Source: Novosphingobium indicum (GTDB taxonomy: Bacteria; Pseudomonadota; Alphaproteobacteria; Sphingomonadales; Sphingomonadaceae). Taken from it: a stretch of 64,000 nucleotides of DNA. The DNA lies in assembly GCF_014645195.1 (NCBI RefSeq), contig NZ_BMLK01000020.1, positions 1 to 64,000 on the forward strand, given 5' to 3'. Both the position numbers and the translations under genes were made by a program. Positions 1 through 7,161 of the stretch are shown here, piece by piece. Position 1 is the first letter of the stretch, and each line of letters starts with the position of its first letter. Under the pieces are notes generated by a model. It was not told the DNA's origin and made no database searches. It saw nothing but the letters and a program-made list of their open reading frames with translations.

Positions 1-831
1 GAATGAGGGGTCCCGATTGGACGCCGATCAACCCGCTACGGGGTTCCTTTTGCACGCCGGTCCACACCTCAGGGATGATTCCCTTCGTTGGCGGCATTCT
101 TGCGGCAATCGCCGGAATGTGGAGTGAGAAAGAGCAGGCGCACGCTGAAAACGTCCTCAGGCAGTGGATTCAGATGCTTGAGGATGAGTTGCGTGAAAAG
201 GGAAAAACTATCGCGGAAATAATGGCAAGGCTCGACATGCAGGACGAGGAGACCGTTAAACGCATCGAATCGCCAGAGTACCAAGCGTTGCTGAAGAAGA
301 GTTTCAGGAAATGGTCTTCTATAGATACTGAGGGAAAGCGGGAAAAGATTAGAAACATACTATCTAACGCTGCAGGTTCATCTGTCGTTTCAGATGACGT
401 GATAAGTCTGTTTATAGATTGGCTGGATCAATACTCAGATTTCCATTTTCAGGTGATTGGTGAAGTGTATCGTAGTCCCGGAATTACCAGAGGTGGAATT
501 TGGGAGAACTTAGGTCGAAAGCAGGTGCAAGAAAATTCTGCTGATGCCGATCTTTATCGGATGCTCATTCGCGACTTGAGCATGGGCGGAGTAATCAGGC
601 AGCATCGGCAAACGGACTATCATGGAAACTTCATCAAGAAGACACCTGCCAAGACTGGGAAGGGGCAAGGCAGCAAGGTCATGACATCAGCGTTTGACCG
701 TGTTGAGCAATACGAACTGACCGAACTCGGCAAGCAGTTTGTTCACTACGCAATGAACGAGCTTGCGCCAAAATTGACGTTTCATGAAAGTGCTTAGACG
801 CCCTTGAAAGCCTAGGGTCCTTTACGTGACA
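1..831. mobile_element. Right end of an insertion (partial) interrupting comM
   Basis: The first 0.8 kb is clearly AT-richer than what follows. It ends inside the comM reading frame: comM sequence is recognisable up to about position 838 and then stops. The left end and any transposase lie outside the window. Read inward from the comM side on the minus strand, the insertion would begin TGTCACGTAAAGGACCC (831 downward). TGT-type ends are usual for Tn7/Tn5053-like elements, and Acinetobacter AbaR-type islands are known to use comM as a target. The element type is an inference; the interruption itself is seen directly. Confidence 0.55.
75..797 (+). CDS. Unknown protein in the comM insertion
   Basis: A protein of about 240 residues that I do not recognise. 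The frame is open from position 3, but the first 24 residues are proline-rich and look non-coding, so I prefer the ATG at 75 (MIPFVGGILAAIAG). The N-terminus has a short hydrophobic stretch, then a long charged helical segment (about residues 20-65). The C-terminal half contains LFIDWLDQYSDFHF, LYRMLIRDLSMGGVIRQ and YELTELGKQFVHY, a pattern compatible with a winged-helix fold. Codon use is far more AT-rich than in the neighbouring genes, consistent with cargo of a transferred element. No ribosome binding site of normal spacing precedes either start. The function is unknown. Confidence 0.7.
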   Translation: MIPFVGGILAAIAGMWSEKEQAHAENVLRQWIQMLEDELREKGKTIAEIMARLDMQDEETVKRIESPEYQALLKKSFRKWSSIDTEGKREKIRNILSNAAGSSVVSDDVISLFIDWLDQYSDFHFQVIGEVYRSPGITRGGIWENLGRKQVQENSADADLYRMLIRDLSMGGVIRQHRQTDYHGNFIKKTPAKTGKGQGSKVMTSAFDRVEQYELTELGKQFVHYAMNELAPKLTFHESA

Positions 832-1486
832 ACGGTAGGAGGTTGTGTGCGCCGGCCGCGGCGATCTCCAGCGCGCGGCGGGCGGTTTCCTGGCCCTTTA
901 CCTGCTTGAGATCGGGGCCGTGCTCGGGCGGATCGACTTGTCCGGGGGCGGGCGGCGGCAGCACCTGATTGCCCTTGAGGTGATTGAGCAGGCTGATGAG
1001 ATCGGGCGCGGCGACAACCGGCATGCCGTTGGCACCACCGCTGACCCATCCCGCCTCGCTTCCCTGTGCGGCCGGGCAGATCAGGCCCTTCTCACTCTCG
1101 CTGGCATGAAGCGCGGCGAGCAGCACGCCGGGGGACGGGATGACTCGCCCGTCTAGCGCCAGTTCGCCCACCGCCACGAAGTCGGCCATCTGCTCGGTAT
1201 CGACGATGCCCATGGCGCTCAGCAGGGCAAGTGCGATGGGCAGGTCGTAGTGCGAGCCTTCCTTGGGCAAGTCGGCGGGCGAGAGGTTGACGGTGATGCG
1301 CTTGGGCGGAAGGGCAAGGCCCATTGCGGTCAGCGCAGCGGAAACGCGCTGGCGGCTCTCACCCACGGCCTTGTCCGGCAGGCCCACCACCGCGAAAGCA
1401 GGCAGGCCCGGCGCGACCTGACATTGCACTTCGACGGCGCGTGCTTCGAGTCCGAGATAGGCTACGGTCGAAACCAGCGCGACCAC
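812..1486 (-). pseudogene. comM: comM/yifB Mg-chelatase-like ATPase, N-terminal fragment
   Basis: ComM is a ring helicase that promotes branch migration during natural transformation; intact proteins have about 500 residues. This fragment starts at GTG 1486 and keeps the N-terminal domain (MVALVSTVAYLGLEARAVEV, VGLPDKAVGESRQRV, ITVNLSPADLPKEG) and the GQETARRALEIAAAGAHNLL block that normally leads straight into the Walker A loop. After HNLL the frame runs into the inserted DNA, adds seven foreign residues and stops at 812. The ATPase core is therefore missing here; its remainder should lie beyond the left edge. The gene is presumably inactive. Confidence 0.9.
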
Positions 1487-1628
1487 GAAGTCCCCCTGTA
1501 TTGGCAGCGTGTCGCGTATGACTATGCGCTTGAAGCGGGAGGACGCGAAGGCAAGGAATTCATGCCTTACAACGTTTTAACCTTTTCTCTCATCACTTGG
1601 GTAAGTGGCCGGGCCGCATTTTCCGGCC

Positions 1629-2399
1629 ATGCGCTCGTCCCGTGCAATCCTTGTATTTCTTGGTCTGTTTGCCGCGTCCCCCCTGTCGGCGCAGACCATC
1701 GACTATGAGTTCGTGGATCTGAATGCCGATCCGATCCACGACGGTGGCGAGCGCAGCCTGCCTTCCCGCTGGGTGGTCCAGCCATCGGTATCCGTGCCGA
1801 CCGGGACTGCTGCCTACGGTCCTTTCCGCGTCCTCGATCGCCAGCGTGCCGCGCTTGTGGACGTGACCAATGGAGGCAGCCCGGCCCAGTTCGCGGCCAT
1901 GTTGCGCGACCATCCCGGTATCTCCGAAATCGAAATGGTCGACTGTCCCGGAACCGAGGATGATCTGGCCAACCTGCGTCTTGGCCGGATGATCCGCGAA
2001 CGCGGGATCGCCATGCATGTGCCGGACGGCGGTTCTGTGCGCTCGGGCGGGGTGGAGCTGTTTCTCGCGGGCGCACGGCGCTATGCCGATCCCGGTGCCG
2101 AGTTCGCCGTCCATTCGTGGCAGGACAACACCGGGCTCGAGCCTGACGACTATTCGAAGAACGCGCCCGAGAATCGCCGTTACCTCGAATACTATCAGAC
2201 CATGGGCATGAGCCCGATCGAGGCGGAAGCGTTCTATGCCATGACCAACTCGGTGCCGTTCGAATCGGCCAAGTGGTTCGGCACCGGCGTCATGGGTCTG
2301 TGGGTCAATCTTGACCGCGCACAGGCCGGAAACGCGGCAGTCCAGACGCAGACGTCCTTGACTCTCACGCGGGCCTCCAGTAACGGCGCCCGTCTGTAA
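1629..2399 (+). CDS. Secreted ClpP/crotonase-fold protein (COG3904-like)
   Basis: A 256-residue protein from ATG 1629, giving a signal peptide with a typical cleavage site (residues 1-22, ending PLSAQ). The region around residues 102-165 resembles periplasmic ClpP-like serine peptidase relatives. VDCPGTEDD sits where the SPGG loop normally lies, GGSVRSGGVELFLAG carries a candidate nucleophile Ser139, and AEFAVHSW carries a candidate catalytic His162. The usual SPGG sequence is degenerate (CPGT), so activity is uncertain. It stands alone between the comM fragment and rpmH. It is probably periplasmic, with unknown substrate. Confidence 0.65.
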   Translation: MRSSRAILVFLGLFAASPLSAQTIDYEFVDLNADPIHDGGERSLPSRWVVQPSVSVPTGTAAYGPFRVLDRQRAALVDVTNGGSPAQFAAMLRDHPGISEIEMVDCPGTEDDLANLRLGRMIRERGIAMHVPDGGSVRSGGVELFLAGARRYADPGAEFAVHSWQDNTGLEPDDYSKNAPENRRYLEYYQTMGMSPIEAEAFYAMTNSVPFESAKWFGTGVMGLWVNLDRAQAGNAAVQTQTSLTLTRASSNGARL

Positions 2400-2430
2400 A
2401 CGGTCGTCCGCTGCGGGCGGCCCTTTTTGT
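2400..2430 (+). terminator. Candidate rho-independent terminator after the ClpP-fold gene
   Basis: Directly after the stop codon, GGTCGTCCGC can pair with GCGGGCGGCC (with G-U pairs) and is followed by CTTTTTG. It would separate this gene from rpmH. Confidence 0.5.
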
Positions 2431-2468
2431 TCGGTCCTTCGGGGCCATGGAATTTTTCGAGGACTGAC

Positions 2469-2603
2469 ATGAAGCGCACTTTCCAGCCCAGCCGCCTTGT
2501 CCGCGCCCGTCGTCACGGTTTCCGTGCCCGTACGGCGACCGTCGGTGGTCGCAAGGTGCTTCGCGCCCGCCGCGCCCGCGGCCGCAAGAAGCTCTCGGCC
2601 TAA
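2469..2603 (+). CDS. rpmH: 50S ribosomal protein L34
   Basis: A complete 44-residue L34. The start is ATG 2469 (MKRTFQPSRLVRARRHGFRA) and the protein ends RGRKKLSA before TAA 2601-2603. Length and the very basic sequence match the family exactly. L34 is a late-assembling protein of the large ribosomal subunit. It heads the conserved rpmH-rnpA-yidD-yidC order found in most bacteria. Confidence 0.97.
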   Translation: MKRTFQPSRLVRARRHGFRARTATVGGRKVLRARRARGRKKLSA

Positions 2604-2609
2604 TCCTTT

Positions 2610-2698
2610 CCAGCCTCACGGCTGGATGCGGCACTGGCCCGCGCCGCCGTCCGACACTCCGCACGCAGCAGCGGCGGAACCGGACGGCGGCGCGGGCC
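2610..2698 (+). other. Structured rpmH-rnpA spacer with a 17-bp perfect hairpin
   Basis: A small hairpin (CCAGCC-TCAC-GGCTGG, 2610-2625) is followed by a 17-bp perfect inverted repeat, 2636-2652 with 2682-2698 (GGCCCGCGCCGCCGTCC and its complement), enclosing 29 bases. No T tract follows. It may be an RNA processing or attenuation structure in the rpmH-rnpA transcript; that role is inferred. Confidence 0.55.
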
Positions 2699-2777
2699 GC
2701 CGTCGTTTGGGGCCAAAGCATGTACGAATCGGTCCGCTCGGTTCCGCGACTAGGCCAATCTGTGTAGACCTGACATC

Positions 2778-3161
2778 ATGACTGCCCCCTACGCGACCAT
2801 GACCCGCCGGTCGGATTTTCTCGCCGCCAACCGGGGCCTGCGAGTCGCGCGTCCGGGGTTCGTCCTGCTGGCGAATGCCAATAAAGGACAGGGGCAGCGT
2901 GCGGGGATCACCGTCACCAAGAAGATCGGCAACGCGGTCGTGCGCAACCGGATGAAGCGCCGCTTCCGCGCTCTGCTGCGCGAGGTGCTGCCCGAGCATG
3001 GCCTTGTCGATACCGACCATGTGCTGATCGGCCGTGACGGCGGCGTAGAGCGCGATTTCGGGCTGTTGCGCGAGGAACTGGTGGCGGCGCTCGGCCGGGC
3101 GAAAGCCGGCAAGGGCGATCCTGCCCGGCGCAAGGGCGCACCGCGCAGGAGGCGCAAGTGA
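2778..3161 (+). CDS. rnpA: Ribonuclease P protein component
   Basis: The basic protein cofactor of RNase P, which matures tRNA 5' ends together with the RnpB RNA. The 127-residue length fits the family. The signature GITVTKKIGNAVVRNRMKRR lies at about residues 43-62, followed by FRALLREVLP. The start could be ATG 2778 or ATG 2799 (MTRRSDFLAANRG, the usual family beginning); neither has a strong ribosome binding site. The C-terminal tail (RRKGAPRRRRK) is extremely basic. The stop overlaps the GTG start of yidD, so translation is probably coupled. Confidence 0.95.
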   Translation: MTAPYATMTRRSDFLAANRGLRVARPGFVLLANANKGQGQRAGITVTKKIGNAVVRNRMKRRFRALLREVLPEHGLVDTDHVLIGRDGGVERDFGLLREELVAALGRAKAGKGDPARRKGAPRRRRK

Positions 3162-3418
3162 AAAGGGTATGGTCCTTCATCGTATCGCTGCCCGGCCTTC
3201 TGCTGATCGGGATCGCGCGCGCCTGGCAGCTGGGCCCTTCGCGGGTCATGCCGCCGACCTGTCGCTACAGCCCTTCGTGCTCGCAATACGCCATCGAGGC
3301 GGTCAAAAAGCATGGTGCGATTAAGGGTGGAAGCCTTGCGATATGGCGTCTATTGCGCTGCCAACCTTGGGGCGGTCACGGTTACGATCCCGTACCGGAC
3401 TTGAAGCAGAAAGACTGA
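3158..3418 (+). CDS. yidD: Membrane protein insertion efficiency factor YidD
   Basis: A small 86-residue protein of the YidD family, which helps YidC-dependent membrane insertion. It starts at GTG 3158, overlapping the rnpA stop. The N-terminal segment is amphipathic/hydrophobic (SFIVSLPGLLLIGIARAWQ). It is followed by the three-cysteine signature CRYSPSCSQYAIEA and the RLLRCQPWGGHGYDPVP block that defines the family. It lies in its usual place between rnpA and yidC. Confidence 0.95.
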   Translation: MKRVWSFIVSLPGLLLIGIARAWQLGPSRVMPPTCRYSPSCSQYAIEAVKKHGAIKGGSLAIWRLLRCQPWGGHGYDPVPDLKQKD

Positions 3419-3476
3419 CGAGAAGCGGGCGGCCCACGATGTCGCGGCTTACGGGAATACGACAGGAAACGTCTTC

Positions 3477-5261
3477 GTGGATAATCAGCGCAACATAATC
3501 CTGGCGGTCGTTCTGACTGCCCTTGTTCTCTTCGGGTGGGAGGCCGGCGTCGGCTACTTCTACCCGCAGACCAAGACGCCGACGCAAGTCGAGCAGGCAG
3601 GTGGCGCTGAGGAAGCGGCAAAGCCGACCAACCCCAGCAAGATCAAGCCGACCCGCGAAGGCGGTCTGCGCGATGCGGCGGAAGTCGCTCTCGAACAGCA
3701 GGATCTCGAGACGGCACTGGCCGGCGGAGGTCGCCTGCCCATCGAAGCGCCTGGCCTTTCGGGGTCGATCAACCTCACCGGCGCGCTGATCGACGATCTC
3801 GTCATCAACCGCCACCGCGAGACGGTGAAGAAGGACTCCGGTCCCGTCCGCATCTATTCGCCCGCGGGTACGCCGGCGCAGCAGTTCGCGCAGTTCGGCT
3901 GGGTCGGTCAGGGCGTTGCCACGCCCGACGGTCAGACCGTGTGGAAAGCGCCCGCCGGCGCGAAGCTGGCGCCGTCGAGCCCGGTCACGCTGAGCTGGGA
4001 CAACGGGCAAGGGCAGGTCTACACGATCGCGCTCAAGATCGACGACGATTACATGATCACCGCCGATCAGCGCGTGGTGAACAAGGGGTCCAGCCCGATC
4101 ACCATTCAGCCGTTCGGGCTCGTCAACCGTACCGATCAGACCGCCAGCCTCGACACCTGGAACGTCCATTCGGGCCCGATCGGCGCCTTCGACGGTTCGG
4201 TGACGTTCGGCACGAACTACGATGATGTCGAGGATGCCAAGACGATCGAGGAAAGCGGCAATGCCAACTGGATCGGCTTTACCGACGTCTACTGGATGTC
4301 GACGATGGCCCCGGTGGGAGCCAAGGCCGGCGGCGCATTCCGCTCGCTCGGCGATCACATCTTCCGTGCAGACCTGCTTTATGACCGCGAAGTCGTGCAG
4401 CCCGGTCAGGCGCTGACCCGCGAGACCAAGCTTTTTGCCGGCGCCAAGGAACACGAAGTCCTCGATGCCTATGAGAAGCAGGGCATTTCCAACTTCGGCC
4501 TCGCCATCGACTGGGGCTGGTTCCGCTGGTTCGAAAAACCGATCTTCTGGCTGCTCACGTCGCTGTTCAAGTTTGTCGGCAACTTCGGCGTCGCCATCAT
4601 CCTGCTCACGGTGATCGTGCGCGGCATCATGTTTCCGATCGCCCAGCGCCAGTTCGCCTCCATGGCGGCCATGCGCGCGATCCAGCCGAAGATGAAGGCG
4701 ATCCAGGACCGCTACAAGGACGACAAGCAGAAGCAGCAGCAGGAGGTTATGGCGCTGTACAAGAAGGAAGGCGTGAACCCGCTTGCCGGTTGTCTTCCGA
4801 TGTTCCTGCAGATCCCTGTCTTCTTCGCGCTTTACAAGACGCTGATCCTCGCCATCGAGATGCGTCACCAGCCCTTCGTGCTGTGGATCAAGGACCTTTC
4901 CGCGCCCGATCCGCTGCATATCCTGAACCTGTTCGGCCTGCTGCCGTTCGATCCTCCGGGCTTCCTTGCCATCGGCATTCTGGCATTGTTGCTCGGCGTG
5001 ACGATGTACTTCCAGTTCAAGCTGAACCCGGCGCAGATGGACCCGACCCAACAGCAGATCTTCTCGCTGATGCCGTGGTTCATGATGTTCGTTATGGCGC
5101 CGTTCGCCTCGGGCCTGCTGCTGTACTGGATCACGTCCAACCTGCTGACTATCGCGCAGCAGAAGTACCTCTACAGCCGTCATCCGCAGCTGAAGGCACA
5201 GGCCGACAAGGACGCGCAGGACAAGCAGCGGGCAGCCGACCGCGAGAAGAGCAAGGCCTGA
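3477..5261 (+). CDS. yidC: Membrane protein insertase YidC
   Basis: YidC/Oxa1 insertase of 594 residues, typical for Gram-negative bacteria with the large periplasmic domain. It starts at GTG 3477, preceded by AGGAAA. The N-terminal anchor is residues 6-20 (NIILAVVLTALVLFG). The periplasmic beta domain spans about 60-330. The insertase core begins near 355, with the conserved membrane arginine in VIVRGIMFPIAQRQF, the cytoplasmic hairpin AIQPKMKAIQDRYKDD, the block NPLAGCLPMFLQIPVFFALY and final helices in PWFMMFVMAPFASGLLLYW. The C-terminus is charged and lysine-rich. The gene for EngB follows after one base. Confidence 0.97.
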   Translation: MDNQRNIILAVVLTALVLFGWEAGVGYFYPQTKTPTQVEQAGGAEEAAKPTNPSKIKPTREGGLRDAAEVALEQQDLETALAGGGRLPIEAPGLSGSINLTGALIDDLVINRHRETVKKDSGPVRIYSPAGTPAQQFAQFGWVGQGVATPDGQTVWKAPAGAKLAPSSPVTLSWDNGQGQVYTIALKIDDDYMITADQRVVNKGSSPITIQPFGLVNRTDQTASLDTWNVHSGPIGAFDGSVTFGTNYDDVEDAKTIEESGNANWIGFTDVYWMSTMAPVGAKAGGAFRSLGDHIFRADLLYDREVVQPGQALTRETKLFAGAKEHEVLDAYEKQGISNFGLAIDWGWFRWFEKPIFWLLTSLFKFVGNFGVAIILLTVIVRGIMFPIAQRQFASMAAMRAIQPKMKAIQDRYKDDKQKQQQEVMALYKKEGVNPLAGCLPMFLQIPVFFALYKTLILAIEMRHQPFVLWIKDLSAPDPLHILNLFGLLPFDPPGFLAIGILALLLGVTMYFQFKLNPAQMDPTQQQIFSLMPWFMMFVMAPFASGLLLYWITSNLLTIAQQKYLYSRHPQLKAQADKDAQDKQRAADREKSKA

Positions 5262-5262
5262 C

Positions 5263-5904
5263 GTGGAAGAGAGCCCCGATGACCTGACGGAGCGCGCGCG
5301 CAAGCTTTTTTCGGGACCGGTCACGTTCCTGAAGAGCGCGCCCGCACTCAAGTTCCTGCCCGATCCCGATGTGGCGGAAGTCGCCTTCTGCGGCCGTTCG
5401 AACGTCGGCAAGTCGTCGCTGCTCAATGCGCTGACGGGGCGCAAGGCGATCGCCCGCACCTCGGTTACACCGGGGCGCACGCAGGAGCTCAACTTCTTCG
5501 ATGTGGGCGATCCACTGCAGTTCCGCCTGGTCGACATGCCCGGCTACGGCTTTGCCAAGGCACCTCCTGCGGTTGTCGAGAAGTGGCGGCGTCTGGTGCG
5601 CGAGTTCCTGCGTGGCCGCGTCGTGCTCAAGCGCACGTTGTTGCTCGTCGACAGCCGCCATGGCGTGAAGCCGGTGGATGTCGAGATGATGAAGATGCTC
5701 GACGAGGCCGCCGTGGGTTATCGTATCGTCCTGACAAAGGCCGACAAGATCAAGGCGAGCGAGCTGGCGAAAGTGCACGCCGCCACTATCGCCGAAGCGC
5801 GCAAGCACCCGGCAGCCTTTCCGGAGGTCCATGTCACAAGTTCGGAAAAGGGCATGGGTATAGAAGAATTGCGCGCCGCCGTGCTCGGAGACGCGGAACT
5901 TTGA
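5263..5904 (+). CDS. engB: Ribosome biogenesis GTPase EngB (YsxC/YihA)
   Basis: A 213-residue TRAFAC-class GTPase needed for assembly of the 50S subunit. It starts at GTG 5263, one base after the yidC stop. The G motifs are clear: G1 GRSNVGKSSLLNAL (about residues 45-58), G3 DMPGYGFA, G4 LTKADK and G5 TSSEKGMG. Its position at the end of the rpmH-yidC cluster is common in alphaproteobacteria. A terminator-like hairpin follows the stop. Confidence 0.96.
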   Translation: MEESPDDLTERARKLFSGPVTFLKSAPALKFLPDPDVAEVAFCGRSNVGKSSLLNALTGRKAIARTSVTPGRTQELNFFDVGDPLQFRLVDMPGYGFAKAPPAVVEKWRRLVREFLRGRVVLKRTLLLVDSRHGVKPVDVEMMKMLDEAAVGYRIVLTKADKIKASELAKVHAATIAEARKHPAAFPEVHVTSSEKGMGIEELRAAVLGDAEL

Positions 5905-5910
5905 CCAAAG

Positions 5911-5943
5911 GCCGGGGGTTTCCTCAGGATAACCCCGGGTTTC
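5911..5943 (+). terminator. Terminator after engB
   Basis: The inverted repeat CCGGGGGTT ... AACCCCGGG lies just after the engB stop and is followed by TTTCC. It is the probable end of the rpmH-engB transcript. Confidence 0.6.
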
Positions 5944-6025
5944 CGTCATTGTGACGATTGTATGACGACTACAGCTCGGTTAAGGGCACGCTCCAGTTTG
6001 CGCCAGGAAGGAGGAGGTCTCGCCG

Positions 6026-7150
6026 ATGCGCCAGATTGCCGTACTTCCCTATCGAACTCTTGGCCTTGCCGTCGATGCCCCCATCCAGATCCTGCTGATC
6101 ACGTCGCGTGAAACGCGTCGCTGGGTGATCCCGAAGGGGGGGCTGATGAAGGGACTGCCGCCCCATTCCGCCGCAGCCGTCGAGGCAGAGGAAGAGGCGG
6201 GCGTACTCGGCGCCGTGTGCCCGACGCCGATCGGTTCCTATCGCTATCGCAAGCGTCGCAGGTCCGGCGCTTCGGTATGGGCGGATGTGGATGTCTTCCC
6301 GTTCGCCGTGACCGAAGAACTGGATACCTGGGACGAGCAGCACCAGCGCGAGCGAAAGTGGTTTTCGTTGGCCGATGCGGCCGATGCCGTGGACGAGGAA
6401 GACCTGCAGGCGCTCATCCGCTCGTTCGGCGCAAGCGAGTTTCGCGCTGCCGCCAGTCCCGCCCGGTTTATCGGCGCAGTCGTAAAGAAAACAGGGGTCA
6501 ATACGATGTTTGCGTGGTTCCAGAAGCTGCTTCCGCAGCAGAGCCATTTCTTCGATCTGTTCGAGAAGCAGGCCGCGACGCTGGTGGCCGGGGCCGACGC
6601 GCTCGCAAGGCTTGCGCAGGGTGGACCGGGCCGGGCGCAGCATATCCGCGAGATCGAGGAGCGCGAGCACGACGCCGACGACATCACGCGCGAAGTGCTG
6701 CATGCCGTTCGTCGCAGCTTCCTGACACCGTTCGACCGTTCGGCCATCACCAGCCTGATCACCACGATGGACGATGCCATCGACGAGATGCAGCAGACGG
6801 CGGGCGCCGTGGACCTTTACGAGGTCTCCGAATTCGAACCCGAAATGCGCGACATGGCCGCGATTATCGTCGATGCCGCCCGTCTGACGGCCGAAGCCAT
6901 GCCGCTGCTGCGCAAGATCGCCGACAACGGCCACCGGCTTCACGAACTGACCGAGCGTCTCGTGCGCATGGAAGGTCACGCCGATCAGATCCACGCCGAG
7001 GGGCTGAAGCGGGTATTCAAGGCCAGCAGCAACAGCGATCCGCTGCAGTTCATCGTGCTCCAGGAAATGTTCAAGCGGCTCGAACGCGTCGTCGACCGGT
7101 TCGAGGATCTCGCCAACGAGATCGATGGCCTCGTGATCGATCACGCCTGA
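6026..7150 (+). CDS. NUDIX hydrolase fused to DUF47/PhoU-like Pit accessory protein
   Basis: One uninterrupted frame of 374 residues with two domains that are often separate proteins. Residues 1-150 form a NUDIX hydrolase of the diphosphoinositol-polyphosphate/Ap4A-like type (RRWVIPKGG; box GGLMKGLPPHSAAAVEAEEE, then AGV). The box keeps E53, E56 and E57, but has Leu44 and Val52 where consensus Glu and Arg stand. Residues 161-374 form a DUF47 protein (MFAWFQKLLPQQSHFFDLFE), a PhoU relative that accompanies Pit transporters. The start ATG 6026 follows AGGAGGAGG. An internal ATG at 6506 is preceded by AGGGG with good spacing, so free DUF47 protein could also be made. pit follows after 11 bases. 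A role in controlling phosphate uptake is inferred. Confidence 0.9.
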   Translation: MRQIAVLPYRTLGLAVDAPIQILLITSRETRRWVIPKGGLMKGLPPHSAAAVEAEEEAGVLGAVCPTPIGSYRYRKRRRSGASVWADVDVFPFAVTEELDTWDEQHQRERKWFSLADAADAVDEEDLQALIRSFGASEFRAAASPARFIGAVVKKTGVNTMFAWFQKLLPQQSHFFDLFEKQAATLVAGADALARLAQGGPGRAQHIREIEEREHDADDITREVLHAVRRSFLTPFDRSAITSLITTMDDAIDEMQQTAGAVDLYEVSEFEPEMRDMAAIIVDAARLTAEAMPLLRKIADNGHRLHELTERLVRMEGHADQIHAEGLKRVFKASSNSDPLQFIVLQEMFKRLERVVDRFEDLANEIDGLVIDHA

Positions 7151-7161
7151 GCCTATTCCCG

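Noticed and set aside
3321..5537. Very long open frame on the minus strand opposite yidC (over 700 codons)
   Set aside because: It is a shadow of the GC-rich yidC coding strand: it spans yidC and engB, has arginine/aspartate-rich low-complexity translation and no domain, while yidC is fully conserved.
6217..7161. Upstream extension of the pit frame through the NUDIX-DUF47 gene
   Set aside because: The extension is arginine-rich out-of-frame translation; PiT similarity starts at ATG 7162.
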